From the NCBI GenBank assembly GCA_963575745.1, contig CAUYUJ010016353.1, forward strand, positions 169,501 through 233,500: a DNA stretch of 64,000 bases, read 5' to 3'. The notes under the pieces are model-generated. The model did not search any database. It was given only the letters and a program-made list of their open reading frames with translations, and was not told where the DNA came from. The position numbers and the translations under genes were made by a program. The stretch is from Prorocentrum cordatum. Lineage: Eukaryota > Sar > Dinophyceae > Prorocentrales > Prorocentraceae. Each line of letters begins with the position of its first letter. The stretch's first letter is position 1. Positions 54,401 to 56,460 of the stretch are shown piece by piece.

Positions 54401-56460
54401 CCTCCTCCTCTTCCTCCTCCTCCGCCACCCCCTTGCCCCCGTCCTCCTCCTCCTCCCCCCCCACTCCTCTCCTCCGCACTCCTCTTCCCCTCCTCCTCCC
54501 CTCCCTTTTCCTCCTCCTCCTCCTCCTTCTCGTCCCTCCTCCTCCTCCTCCCCTCCTCCTCCGCCTCCTCCTCCTCCTCTCCTTCCTCCTCCAATTCCTC
54601 CTCCTCCTCCTCCTCCTCCTCCTCCTCGTCTTTCCCGCTCCTCCTCCTTCTTCTCTACCTCCTCCTCTCCTCCTCCTCTCTCCTCCTCCCTCCTCCTCCT
54701 CCACCTCCTCCTTCCTCCTCCTCCTCCTCCTCCTCTCTGCCTCCTCCTCCCCTCCACCCACTCCCCTCCTCCTCCTCCTCCCTCCTCTCCTCCTCCTCCT
54801 CCTCTTCCTCCTCCTCCTCCTCCTCCCATTCCTCTTCCTTCTCCTCCTCCTCCTCCATTTTTGCTCAAGCCATTCGGCTCAAGCCGGCTCGATCTAAGCT
54901 CTGGTTGCCAGGTTCGCGCGCCGATTTCCTGGGATGGCTGTTGCTCTCCCTCGCCGCCGCTGGCGCCACTGGCGCTGGCCGCCGCCGCCGCGGCGCTGGC
55001 GAGGAGTGACGGCGGACCCCCTGCGCTGCGAACGAACCGCACGCCCTGGAACGCGGGGATACGGAAGCGCGACTCTTTTGACCGGCCTCGCCCTGCTGCG
55101 CGCGACGCCCTCGCCCGCCGGGCTCGAGGGCGCGCTCGCGGTTTGCCCGCGGGCGTGGACGCCTGCCGCAGCCGCTGCACCTCGCCTGCCCCTGCCGAGC
55201 GCCGAGGCCGCTGGGGCCCCCGCGCATCGCGCCGCCGGCTGGCGCGCTGGCCTTGCTGCAGCTGCTCGCCGCGCACGCGTCCCGGCAGGAAGGGGCGCGC
55301 GAGGGCCTAGCCGCTTCGCGCGCTCGCCCGCCCTGCCCACTCCCTTCCTCCACATGCCGTGGTTCGTCGGCAACTGTGAGCCCGACGTCGCGGAGTGAGC
55401 CGAAGGCGGGTTGGTACTCGACTTCGTGTTCACGGTCGGGGGGGCCTGGCTTTTCAGGTGGTGACATGTGGTGACCAGGTCCCCCGTGCGCAGGCGCTGT
55501 CGGCATCGACCGTCTCCTGGGGTTCGCTCGCCCTCCTCCTCCTCATCTTCCTCTTCCTCCTCCTCTCCTCCTCCTCCTCCTCCTCCTCCTCCTCCTCCTC
55601 CTCCTCCTCTTCCNNNNNNNNNNNNNNNNNNNNNNNNNNNNNNNNNNNNNNNNNNNNNNNNNNNNNNNNNNNNNNNNNNNNNNNNNNNNNNNNNNNNNNN
55701 NNNNNNNNNNNNNGAGGAGTGAGGAGTGAGGAGTGAGGAGTGAGGAGCGAGGAGCGAGGACCAAGGAGCGAGGAGCGAGGAGTGAGGAGTGAAGAGTGAG
55801 GAGTGAGGAGTGAGGATCGAGGAGTGAGGAGTGAGGAGGAGGAGGAGCGAGGAGCGAGGAGGAGGAGGAGGAGGAGGAGGTGGAGGAGGAGGAGCGAGGA
55901 GTGAGGAGTTAGGAGTGAGGAGTGAGGAGTGAGGAGCGAGGAGCGAGGAGCGAGGCGGAGCAGGAGGAGAAGGAGGAGGAAAAAGAGGGGTGGGGCTGGG
56001 CCCCGCCTACCCACATGAGGACGAGTGTCTCCTCCTCGCCACCCCCCTCCCCAGGGGGCGAGCAGGACTGAAGCCCTACCCCCACCCCCCCTCGGGTAGC
56101 AGCAACTGATCGCACGCGTTGCGGGCGGGGGGCCTTGGACCCTCCCCAAATGTCAGTGCTCGCGCACGCCCCGACGAGCCGACCCCCCCCCCCCCCCCAC
56201 CCCGCCAAGCGTTACCGCCGCCCCTCCTCCTCGGGAGAGAGGGGAGGAGGAGGAGGAGGAGGAGGAGAGGAGGAGGAGGAGGAGGAGGAGGAGGAGGAGG
56301 AGGAGGAGGACTGGGAACCGTGTTGACAACGACCTCGAGGAGGAGCTCGTCGTCCCCCCCCTCACTCCCCAGGAGCGAGTGGGGCCCCTGCACGGCCTCC
56401 TGCGGCACGGGCGGCAAGAGGCGCCGCCAGCGCCTGCTCCGGCTCGTGGAGGGCGGCGAG
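19543..56460 (+). CDS. Thrombospondin type-1 repeat gene, six exons over 37 kb
   Basis: Six small + strand exons (19543-19629, 24259-24357, 35847-35909, 39172-39225, 45505-45581, 56373 to about 56460) join in frame into three consecutive TSP1 modules. Exon roles are colinear: core, then C-terminal half plus next Trp strand, core, NGGKPC segment, C-terminal half plus next Trp strand, core. TSP1 domains are extracellular Cys/Trp/Arg-layered modules used in adhesion; Apicomplexa, the sister group, use them in micronemal adhesins. Introns are 4629, 11489, 3262, 6279 and 10791 bases and hold elements 2 and 3. Donor and acceptor share AGGCC, CAGGAC, CCAG, GGAG and GGAGCG. Ends of the gene, signal peptide and any membrane anchor are not visible. 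The modules are seen directly; membership in one transcript is inference from order and phase. Confidence 0.8.
19674..19746. repeat. (TCC)n microsatellite after TSP1 exon a
   Basis: TCC runs with TTTGCAACTT interruption. A similar TTTGCAACT interruption occurs in the TCC tract at 20430. Confidence 0.85.
19910..20290. repeat. Degenerate tandem units of 60-105 bp
   Basis: ACGCAACAGTTCAGTTGATC (20200) resembles GCGCAACAGTTCATTTGATT (20126). GCCTCAGCGCCGCGCACACT (19936) and GCCTTAGTTCCGCGCGCAAT (20018) form another pair. AT-richer intron sequence, not coding. Confidence 0.55.
20397..20690. repeat. (TCC)n microsatellites
   Basis: Several TCC tracts at 20397-20560 and 20603-20680 separated by short non-repetitive sequence. 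Confidence 0.9.
20691..21388. other. TSP1 intron a-b, no gene recognised
   Basis: Unique sequence of mixed composition. No domain recognised in any frame. Confidence 0.5.
21391..21556. repeat. MITE family G, copy 1
   Basis: Ends AAGTCGGGCATGTCTCTCTA and GTAGGAGGACATGCCCGACC are inverted repeats of about 30 bp. The interior is AT-rich. Other copies are at 38285-38442 and 38532-38661. A flanking TTAA/CTAA suggests a TA-rich target, not proven. Confidence 0.85.
21557..23273. other. TSP1 intron a-b, no gene recognised
   Basis: Begins with GATCCGA/CGATTCCG-rich text (21567-21740) related in style to family I, then mixed unique sequence. No supported reading frame. The words GGCCCA and TGGCCCA recur at 22690-22770. 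Confidence 0.5.
23274..23500. repeat. Repeat family I, copy 2
   Basis: CGATTCGATTCGATTTCGAT, GGAGGCATATTAGCCTGCCG, ATTTCTGCCGATCCGACTTT and GCCGATCCGACTTGTCGATC align with 10655-10870, with a local expansion of GATTC units. Confidence 0.7.
23685..24225. repeat. (GTC)n then (TCC)n tracts before TSP1 exon b
   Basis: GTC/GTT tract at 23690-23818 and TCC tract at 23962-24222, separated by about 130 bases of unique sequence. They end 35 bases before exon b. Confidence 0.9.
24259..24357 (+). CDS. TSP1 gene exon b (module 1 end, module 2 start)
   Basis: Thirty-three codons: ACDDPLTEISECGRAKCAAS and QGDPVDCAFGDWQ. It supplies the xC...E..C....C end of module 1 and the DCxFGDW start of module 2. The acceptor CCTGAG/GCC and the upstream donor AAG/GCC share AGGCC. 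Both ends are phase 0. Confidence 0.85.
24361..25117. other. TSP1 intron b-c before element 2, no gene
   Basis: Mixed sequence with a G run at 24822-24834. No exon recognised up to the (TCC)n tract that precedes element 2. Confidence 0.5.
25118..25360. repeat. (TCC)n microsatellite at the 5' edge of element 2
   Basis: About 240 bases of TCC running straight into the truncated RT text at 25361. It is open as poly-Ser in the RT frame, but this is chance. Confidence 0.95.
25361..28678 (+). CDS. Element 2 RT-RNase H polyprotein, 5'-truncated but open
   Basis: About 1105 codons without a stop. RT blocks: VVFIPKATGGQRPIGLTAIW, VTDLAKFYEHV (first Asp), GTIVAGCSGAVGLAKL and NVVDDVLLQ (Asp pair codons 26003-26008). 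A knuckle-like CGGRGTLWHRAFEC lies at about 27095-27136. RNase H has all four acids: VFVDGS (Asp codon 27356), DGEDHAF (Glu 27503), FCDCAGT (Asp 27578), GNRAADLWAKRG (Asp 27776). The end has an Ala-rich linker and a Cys motif WCMKCGCRF...GSCKG. No native start: the frame only stays open upstream because TCC reads as Ser. GC at third positions is very high. Confidence 0.88.
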   Translation, partial: CGLGWDRLHPKQLLRLPRTYRQRFLELLMAWERKPSREALWQLIVVFIPKATGGQRPIGLTAIWLRVWSRLRQPLVARWEASLKNPAFWGTSESPCERAGVVHNLLAAFARSRGLSAATGVTDLAKFYEHVSHEELRVQAAATEFPLALLQCYCVSYRTQRRVSWCGSVSKPFEANGTIVAGCSGAVGLAKLLVHTLFVKIVRGNPVARLQNVVDDVLLQAVGGRAQVVQQLPRAMAALTGGLVAKGLVTSQAKTGYLANSEDLGDELDGCWAHGPLARWTGARCLGGDAADGRWRRVREQDARLGRAAEVSARARLLRSAGAQVGHIQRGSPAATAIWGSAVTGLACGKLHGLRIAAMRAEDRLPMGASVGLRLRAMRGAAYRDPFVVHAVEVARSWGMTLETGLPSAAVVQECWLGAQGLLDLRRPWGQCRDPAQACVLALRRVGIEMVACNAVIDWQARVLSLEFYSPGMLVQAVRESAMLASGVIALRRMRGPGAWAWPVHWKGLERLLHARRRPEGQADAEAAEGAGCQEPAPPQPHWQARHGRALAAVLGSSHWPQERLWKEGKARDGLSRLCGGRGTLWHRAFECVAWLMLRRDACSQELLEGARLVAQRGGAAAELFARALCPDPALAFPATADAALAAPRCFGMPPGSKFAGRVFVDGSARFPALRGARRAGWAAVQIGFSGEVIGGMHGIAPRAYGPKQGARDGEDHAFHMLAQFWLPSADGSGLEVFCDCAGTVGLALSQGKALAPLQARRHLWQARWAGPGPTATARKVKAHKELSAAATWEDELLIRGNRAADLWAKRGAALWPIDEELVWSLQACAWRVEELGRWVGELAATVVDREQLDSDGVVGTADFVYDIPQEALDAAEQTDAEVAALALEADLELGQAPGAAAGAAAGEEHGQAPAAAAGAAAAELAEAAVAAPELKAAIAGAGVAREVRGHCIVVSRLENGDGAVAWCMKCGCRFWKRPPPAGTGLLGSCKGRPGPGERAAEARRLLMRLQEPKSKARLSAPQPPTQEEQARLAAVLRDGAGGEVGAGAPAGAGRPPRWGLRPVVADAWQAAELHGFASPAAAVRWARARVAAGRESPFGGWGAD
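25361..28757 (+). mobile_element. Element 2: 5'-truncated non-LTR retrotransposon
   Basis: Begins inside the RT (TGTGGCCTTGGGTGGGATAG) directly after a (TCC)n tract, runs as one open frame to TGA at 28676-28678, and ends after a short 3' segment (...GACCCAAAAATTGCC) directly before another (TCC)n tract. Endonuclease and ORF1 are absent. 5' truncation is common in target-primed reverse transcription. The intact 1.1-kb RT and RNase H frame suggests a fairly recent insertion. It lies in TSP1 intron b-c on the same strand as the gene. Confidence 0.9.
28758..28797. repeat. (TCC)n microsatellite at the 3' edge of element 2
   Basis: Short impure TCC tract directly after the element. Confidence 0.85.
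28833..29060. repeat. Repeat family A, copy 2
   Basis: CAAGCAGTGGCGAAGCGTCC at the start and GGACTGTCGGTCCCTGCTCA at the end, with TGTTCTAAGA motifs between. Confidence 0.88.
29085..29220 (+). repeat. Repeat family D, copy 5 (diverged)
   Basis: TTTTTGGCCGTCTTCGGCGT, GGGAGCGTCCAAAAACGGCT and AAACCCGGCCCTGCGGGAAG are weaker matches than other copies. It follows family A closely, as does the copy at 43.17 kb. Confidence 0.55.
29221..29617. other. Intron sequence, no gene
   Basis: G-rich runs near 29322-29343. ATCGGCGATGTATCGCCGATTCC-style palindromic words occur near 29445, similar in style to family C. No coding region. Confidence 0.5.
29618..29745. repeat. Inverted repeat, possible small MITE
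   Basis: GGAGGCCTAGAGGTTGACAC then CAACACC on the left is matched by the inverse of GGTGTTGGTGTCAGTTTCCA then GGCCTCC on the right. Arms of about 27 bp, interior about 65 bp. Confidence 0.65.
29876..30057. repeat. (GGA)n microsatellite
   Basis: GGA with a GGAGGC-rich block near the end. Confidence 0.95.
30058..31270. other. Intron sequence, no gene recognised
   Basis: Recurrent CTTGGGGC/CTCTTGGGG-type words (30090-30670) suggest a degenerate simple repeat. No supported frame. Confidence 0.5.
31271..31436. repeat. Foldback family B, copy 3
   Basis: Left arm CATAAAAATCAACAGTTGGT ... TTTCCTTGGATCCGCGCTGG; right arm GGTCCAGCGCAGATCCAAGA then AATCCGCGCGGAGCGCC ... GTTTATG, inverted. The centre is GGCGCCTCCGGCGCCGCCCC. 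Confidence 0.85.
31437..32220. other. Intron sequence, no gene recognised
   Basis: Mixed, becoming CT-rich after 31790. No recognised domain. Confidence 0.5.
32221..32480. repeat. Purine-rich GGA/GAAGA simple sequence
   Basis: GGAGGAG and AGAGAAGAGAAGAG tracts. Confidence 0.85.
32481..33645. other. Very GC-rich intron sequence, no gene recognised
   Basis: Long frames exist in nearly every register because of the composition; none has a domain. CGGCCGGAACTCGGCCACGC near 32880 is a local palindrome. Confidence 0.5.
33647..35530 (-). pseudogene. RS- and Pro/Ala-rich protein reading frame with indels
   Basis: Starts ATG at 35530 (- strand) with an Arg/Ser-dipeptide region of about 55 residues (RSGSRDRRRPRSVG), then a long Pro/Ala/Gly-rich stretch, then a more ordinary sequence: DGVEELVAAVRADIELIEIA. 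Near 34270-34200 the frame must change in G-runs to reach MARDLVTRLSSAAAG and SFDVQFKLAVPDARTVAERL, and again near 33980 to reach VQWSPTTNQVVVKAVKLNIT and EYAARWVAAFGPVNQV, stopping at 33647. The ordered segments look like real protein, but no family is recognised; it could be a splicing-related RS protein, a retrocopy, or a gag-like ORF1. It is antisense to TSP1 intron b-c. The indels could also be assembly errors in homopolymers. Confidence 0.45.
35847..35909 (+). CDS. TSP1 gene exon c (module 2 core)
   Basis: Twenty-one codons: DWGACTKCSGERTRFRDIVP then Q. The acceptor TCCCAG/GACTGG and donor TGGCAG/GACGGC share CAGGAC, so the join reads FGDWQ-DWGAC. The core is slightly short (C-x2-C instead of C-x3-C). 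The likely end is CCCCAG at 35909, phase 0. (GTC)n starts about 30 bases downstream. Confidence 0.8.
35940..36180. repeat. (GTC)n microsatellite and CGGTCGCT tandem repeat
   Basis: GTCGTC tract to about 36115 with GGCGTC variants, then GTCGGTCGCTCGGTCGCTCG repeats at 36128-36172. Confidence 0.92.
36181..36975. other. TSP1 intron c-d, no gene recognised
   Basis: A little more GTC-rich text to 36260, then unique sequence. No supported frame. Confidence 0.5.
36976..37112. repeat. (TCC)n microsatellite
   Basis: TCC/TTC tract. Confidence 0.92.
37113..38039. other. TSP1 intron c-d, degenerate repeats, no gene
   Basis: TTTTTGTTGCCGGTTCCGTC-like units at 37185-37300 form a short degenerate tandem array. 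The rest is unique. No gene recognised. Confidence 0.5.
38040..38248. repeat. Family H: clustered direct and inverted CTTCGGCACCTGC repeats
   Basis: GCAGTCTTCGGCACCTGCGT (38054) and CGGCAGTCTTCGGCACCTGC (38213) lie around the inverse GACACCTAAGCAGGTGCCGA (38174) and further AAGACATCTTCGGCAGCC. The GGTGTC-side extension CTTAGGTGTC is also present in both orientations. The cluster can fold into a branched structure. Confidence 0.75.
38285..38442. repeat. MITE family G, copy 2
   Basis: Left CGGGCCTGTCCATCTACAGG and right CCCTGTAGGGGGACAGGCCC then GACC are inverted repeats. AT-rich interior with GTTGTTCGCATTTTGTTGCT. Confidence 0.85.
38532..38661. repeat. MITE family G, copy 3
   Basis: Left AAGTCGGGCGCGTCTCTCTA and right CTGTAGGAGGACATGCCCGA then CCTAA. 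About 90 bases from copy 2 in the same orientation. Its right end is nearly identical to that of copy 1. Confidence 0.85.
38880..39130. repeat. TCC then GGA microsatellites before TSP1 exon d
   Basis: CT-rich and TCC tracts to 39025, then GGA at 39073-39140: a switch from pyrimidine to purine strand within 50 bases. Confidence 0.85.
39172..39225 (+). CDS. TSP1 gene exon d (NGGKPC segment)
   Basis: Eighteen codons: VTFAENGGKPCEQFDAGE. NGGKPC is the conserved middle of a TSP1 module. The acceptor GAGCCAG/GTC and the GC donor GGGGAG/GCC both give phase 0. GGA microsatellites lie on both sides. Confidence 0.8.
39270..39312. repeat. (GGA)n microsatellite after TSP1 exon d
   Basis: About fourteen GGA units. 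Confidence 0.95.
39313..40750. other. AT-richer intron sequence, no gene recognised
   Basis: Composition drops to near 50 percent GC. Short frames exist but none has a motif. No repeat family recognised. Confidence 0.5.
40752..40895 (+). repeat. SINE-like repeat, copy 1
   Basis: CGTGGAGGCGAGATCTAGAT ... GGAGAACCTTCG ... TTGCGCAGTTGGCAGCACGC. The last block resembles a tRNA-type A box (TRGCNNAGYNGG). No convincing B box is seen. Confidence 0.4.
41232..41350 (+). repeat. SINE-like repeat, copy 2
   Basis: CGTATGGAGGCGAGGTCTAG ... GATACCTTGAGCACC ... CTGCGCAGTTGGTAGCACGC aligns with the copy at 40752, about 480 bases away. Confidence 0.4.
41460..41495. repeat. (GGA)n microsatellite
   Basis: About eleven units. 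Confidence 0.9.
41496..41909. other. Intron sequence, no gene recognised
   Basis: GC-rich, no motif found. Confidence 0.5.
41912..42012. repeat. (GGA)n microsatellite
   Basis: About 95 bases of almost perfect GGA. Confidence 0.96.
42125..42480. repeat. Repeat family F, two fragments
   Basis: GCGCAGACACAATGAATCGT then CGATTTCCCAGAA (42138-42172), and ACACAGACACAACGAAGCGT ... AAAACCCAGGAAAC (42366-42450). Both are shorter and more diverged than the copies at 11.2 and 57.4 kb. Confidence 0.6.
42473..42517. repeat. (GT)n microsatellite
   Basis: About 20 GT units with one TA interruption. Confidence 0.95.
42519..42625. repeat. Foldback family C, left arm
   Basis: CTTCTAGATAGGGTCCGAGT, AGATGGGGTCGGTGGATCGC and GCCGCATCGCCGATGCATCG match the left arm at 63735 and the inverse of the right arm at 63900-63960. 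Family B follows directly at 42626. Confidence 0.8.
42626..42752. repeat. Foldback family B, copy 4 (left arm shortened)
   Basis: TTCCGCGCTGGGCCCCCTGG, CGGCGCCTCCGGCGCCGCCC and AATCCGCGCGGAGCGTCAGC then AGTTTATGTTTATA. Nearly identical in the centre to copy 3. Family A follows directly. Confidence 0.85.
42754..42993. repeat. Repeat family A, copy 3
   Basis: CAAGCAGTGGCGAAGCGTCC at the start, TGTTCTAAGAACCTTTTGTG inside, ACGGTCGGCCCCTGCTCAAT at the end. Contains a (GTT)n expansion at 42898-42912. Confidence 0.88.
43168..43330 (+). repeat. Repeat family D, copy 6
   Basis: ATATGAAAAAAAAATCCGGA, GGGACCGTCAAGAACCGATT and AAGCCGGTCCTGGGGAATGG match the family, and GCGTCATGGCCCCC closes it. Confidence 0.75.
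43408..43722. repeat. Minisatellite GATCCGCATAGG
   Basis: About 25 units of 11-12 bases such as GGGATCCGCATAGGGATTCG. Purely repetitive; the short frames on both strands are artefacts. Confidence 0.9.
44060..44285. repeat. (GGA)n microsatellite
   Basis: GGA with GAA and GGGG interruptions over about 225 bases. Confidence 0.95.
44375..44655. repeat. Degenerate tandem repeat GCTGTGGTGTACGC
   Basis: Units of about 30 bases: GTGCACAGGCGCTGAGGTTC, GTGTACGCCGGCGCTGTGTT, GTGTACACTTGGCGCTGTGG, and others. Confidence 0.7.
44815..44882 (+). repeat. Repeat family D, fragment
   Basis: GGTCGAGACCTCCAGGGGTC, GACGTAATGAACAAATCATG and ACGTCGGGGGTATGGG match only the 3' part of family D. Confidence 0.65.
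44985..45178. repeat. Degenerate repeat built on GCAATACATTTG
   Basis: GTGCAATATATTTGGTGTAA, GTGCAATACATGTCGGGGCG, GCGCAATACATTTGCAATAC and similar, with (AT)n at 45020-45033. Confidence 0.7.
45395..45500. repeat. (GAC)n microsatellite before TSP1 exon e
   Basis: GACGACGACG tract with GAGGAC variants, ending five bases before the exon. Confidence 0.92.
45505..45581 (+). CDS. TSP1 gene exon e (module 2 end, module 3 start)
   Basis: Encodes SDTPLDEVGTCPRKCDREAF then CSWDSW. It parallels exon b: xC...C closes module 2 and FCSWDSW opens module 3. The acceptor CCGGAG/AGT is phase 0 with exon d. The donor region TGGAGCGCC and the next acceptor AGGAGCGAG share GGAGCG, giving a phase-2 join WDSWSEWGPC. 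Confidence 0.82.
45615..45760. repeat. (GTC/GCC)n tract after TSP1 exon e
   Basis: CGTCGCCGCCGCCGCCGCCG and CTTCGTC-type units. Confidence 0.85.
45761..46495. other. TSP1 intron e-f, no gene recognised
   Basis: GC-rich unique sequence, no motif. Confidence 0.5.
46496..46645. repeat. Repeat family E, copy 1
   Basis: GAAGGAGAAGGTCCTCTCAG, AAGGCGGGCGGGCTTCTCAG, CTTCGGGGAAGGCTCAGAAC and GGGGGACTTCCGAGCCTTCT match the copies at 47324 and 57772. Confidence 0.85.
46646..47249. other. TSP1 intron e-f, no gene recognised
   Basis: GC-rich to 47020, then mixed sequence with CACA/ACAT words. Confidence 0.5.
47250..47293. repeat. (CA)n microsatellite
   Basis: CA-rich tract leading into family E. Confidence 0.85.
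47324..47465. repeat. Repeat family E, copy 2
   Basis: GAAGGAGAAGGTTCTCTCAG, AAGGCGGGCGGGCTTCTCAG and AGGGGACTTCCGAGTTTCCC. About 830 bases from copy 1 in the same orientation. Confidence 0.85.
47466..47744. other. TSP1 intron e-f upstream of element 3, no gene
   Basis: GC-rich unique sequence with no motif. Confidence 0.5.
47745..47888. repeat. (TCC)n microsatellite at the 5' edge of element 3
   Basis: TCC tract ending exactly where the spliced-leader sequence begins. Confidence 0.95.
47889..47909 (+). other. Dinoflagellate spliced-leader sequence in genomic DNA
   Basis: Exact match to the 21 constant bases of the 22-nt leader (CCGTAGCC...TTGGCTCAAG); only the variable first base is replaced by C of the TCC tract. 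There is no SL RNA gene context (no GT donor and Sm site after AAG; ACCCATGAGT follows), so it is the 5' end of an inserted cDNA rather than an SL RNA gene. Confidence 0.95.
48057..49136 (+). CDS. Element 3 ORF1: zinc finger and coiled-coil protein
   Basis: A 359-codon ORF starting at ATG 148 bases after the leader. Residues 21-40 form a RanBP2-like finger: WACGRCSASANWASRIRCQC (W-x-C-x2-C-x4-N-x6-C-x-C). A charged, Lys/Glu/Gln-rich helical region with heptad spacing covers about residues 125-245 (LEIEINEKEQHIAKMQEALE), followed by an acidic Ser-rich tail ending DTFEDFSTKLG. LINE ORF1 proteins typically combine RNA binding with coiled-coil trimerisation and package the RNA. It is intact. It ends TAG where ORF2 text is already open in the +1 frame. 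Confidence 0.85.
   Translation: MAPGPPPSAPAVLRGPRRPTWACGRCSASANWASRIRCQCGNEAPLRIKKAAWTAHQEILAKGGLSGGKGQDSGKQEDETSKRLEAIEKLLLGNGAPSTSAVPPKVWPTPGEGAPPWKQEPKADGNSMDTEEDDSTKRTRLSSQIAQYESILKALPGDECDQIKKATKVKLAELREQHKALRTPTQAHRRAQQDLETAKLHSAKLEIEINEKEQHIAKMQEALESRRAQLQAKRAEVVTLEAEFKRTAALVGHPAPADDDAKAAPNFDFDVKASDVSDCDLQSFLGSELWTKLQSVLKSKFAAASPPAPARDDGESSAGGGDESSPSEAPKRTFEDLPDEDKQYLFDSDTFEDFSTKLG
49120..50697 (+). pseudogene. Element 3 ORF2 part 1: endonuclease, ending at in-frame TAG
   Basis: Frame 1, open long before ORF1 ends; the protein-like text starts near 49120 (SWDSLLSDNDEGSAYEMM). The endonuclease has all main motifs: SFNANGG (Asn), HVILAQEIG (Glu), GCDWNMS (Asp codon 50020, Asn 50026), TTIDYFAL (Asp) and RPHRPV (His codon 50215). 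The first ATG in this frame after ORF1 is at about 49172, so ORF2 may start by reinitiation, +1 slippage, or fusion disrupted by an indel. TAG at 50695-50697 interrupts the frame, which continues unchanged after it (HGQGLHARLDFSVSQARDLV). The longer upstream reading of this frame over ORF1 and the TCC tract is spurious. Confidence 0.82.
50698..52744 (+). pseudogene. Element 3 ORF2 part 2: reverse transcriptase with frameshifts
   Basis: Frame 1 to about 51650: fingers GTSASFDHFHPRHALM, MPMLGKPSGGNRLIIL, palm MWVIDWSKYYESIPLDLLRM (first Asp). The frame then slips: LLCVAYLRAMATMIWRSRCT is in a second frame and NYIDDTALSNGAKDDEIAVK is in frame 2 (Tyr-Ile-Asp-Asp codons 51776-51787). The thumb continues in frame 2 to TAG at 52742. 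YIDD is the classical catalytic box, unlike the VVDD of elements 1 and 2. Confidence 0.85.
52744..54294 (+). CDS. Element 3 ORF2 part 3: CCHC knuckle, RNase H and terminal Cys motifs
   Basis: Frame 1 again, open for 516 codons and overlapping the previous stop by one base; there is no ATG at the start, so this is a frameshifted continuation. It opens with a knuckle CERGQVDTLHHRLYTC. RNase H follows: LVSDGYC (Asp), ALAEHVVIAL (Glu), LGADCMSAI (Asp), GNSVVDHHAKKAL (Asp). The C-terminal part has two Cys motifs, FQCSRCLRLGGNARS...GC and YVCLKCGGWSQGRAL...PC, comparable to the single motif at the end of element 2. It ends TAG at 54292-54294. Confidence 0.85.
   Translation: MKCCGCPGVWTNERGRLAGCATDGRCERGQVDTLHHRLYTCMREDVKVARDESGATPEHVQAALEGPDLEIFTRGIFVYPDSELPKPSTSSEVELFDVLGNPLDMDPEQIADLSSDQVPRLVSDGYCSKPPIRAPRRAAWAIGVLPDVGAAPEPVAVLRGVVHGTFPQTPALAEHVVIALCGQVANRPAVLGADCMSAIKVTQRNIAHQLAASSKFAGIRLFAQSLEGQQWLQEFRHVKAHRPQAVIDALPDGEREFAVGNSVVDHHAKKALLQHVGADPEFLASVNLALERANNFVKIATAVLPLYKNDLRWPRPPRAPRRAQNKLRVGWHDWQDGAAGFQCSRCLRLGGNARSQLDLTGCTGVPPLIDKLLKDPQGHLVVAAGLARNPASVDVVCAIPEKQSYVCLKCGGWSQGRALKLAGPCLPPTKKGQEVMNRFFQGKFPNRKCAEFLGRTVPLARLAPKRPSERVPRSPAVSDSTVVSFPSASGAAFPYEVRMAALVERIRDKEAASPRG
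54361..54854. repeat. (TCC)n microsatellite between element 3 and a second leader site
   Basis: Almost 500 bases of impure TCC, bounded at left by (ATTC)3 at the 3' end of element 3 and at right by the tandem relic leaders. Confidence 0.95.
54855..54883 (+). other. Two truncated spliced-leader relics in tandem
   Basis: CCATTTTTGCTCAAG (54855-54869) is followed at once by CCATTCGGCTCAAG (54870-54883). Each matches the last 15 bases of the leader (CCATTTTGGCTCAAG) with one or two changes or one deletion. Tandem relics are expected when an mRNA copy already carrying a leader is re-expressed, trans-spliced again within the old leader, and reinserted. Confidence 0.85.
54884..55529 (+). other. Possible retrocopy downstream of the tandem leaders
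   Basis: GC-rich sequence that should be the body of a reinserted cDNA. Frames are open on both strands: MLKPFGSSRLDLSS on + to 55312, and an ATG-initiated WRHWRWPPPPRRWR-type frame. None has a recognised domain. It ends in another (TCC)n tract (55531). Gene identity unknown. Confidence 0.35.
55530..55613. repeat. (TCC)n microsatellite at the left edge of the gap
   Basis: TCC tract running into the N run. Confidence 0.95.
55614..55713. other. Assembly gap of 100 N
   Basis: Exactly 100 N, a placeholder length. Left flank is TCC, right flank is GAGGAGTGAG. Confidence 0.99.
55714..55965. repeat. Tandem repeat GAGTGAGGAGCGAG and GGA
   Basis: Units of 7 bases (GAGTGAG / GAGCGAG) with a GGA block at 55855-55893. 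Confidence 0.93.
55966..56235. other. TSP1 intron e-f end, no gene
   Basis: GC-rich, with a C run at 56183-56198. Confidence 0.5.
56236..56312. repeat. (GGA)n microsatellite before TSP1 exon f
   Basis: About 75 bases of GGA/GAG. Confidence 0.93.
56373..56460 (+). CDS. TSP1 gene exon f (module 3 core)
   Basis: With the last base of the Trp codon from exon e it reads SEWGPCTASCGTGGKRRRQR then LLRLVEGGE. Clear WxxC-x3-CGxG...R core. The acceptor CTCCCCAG precedes GAGCGAG. The 3' limit is uncertain; the protein text is credible to about GGE (56460). No exon with the closing C...C of module 3 was found between here and the window end. Confidence 0.82.
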
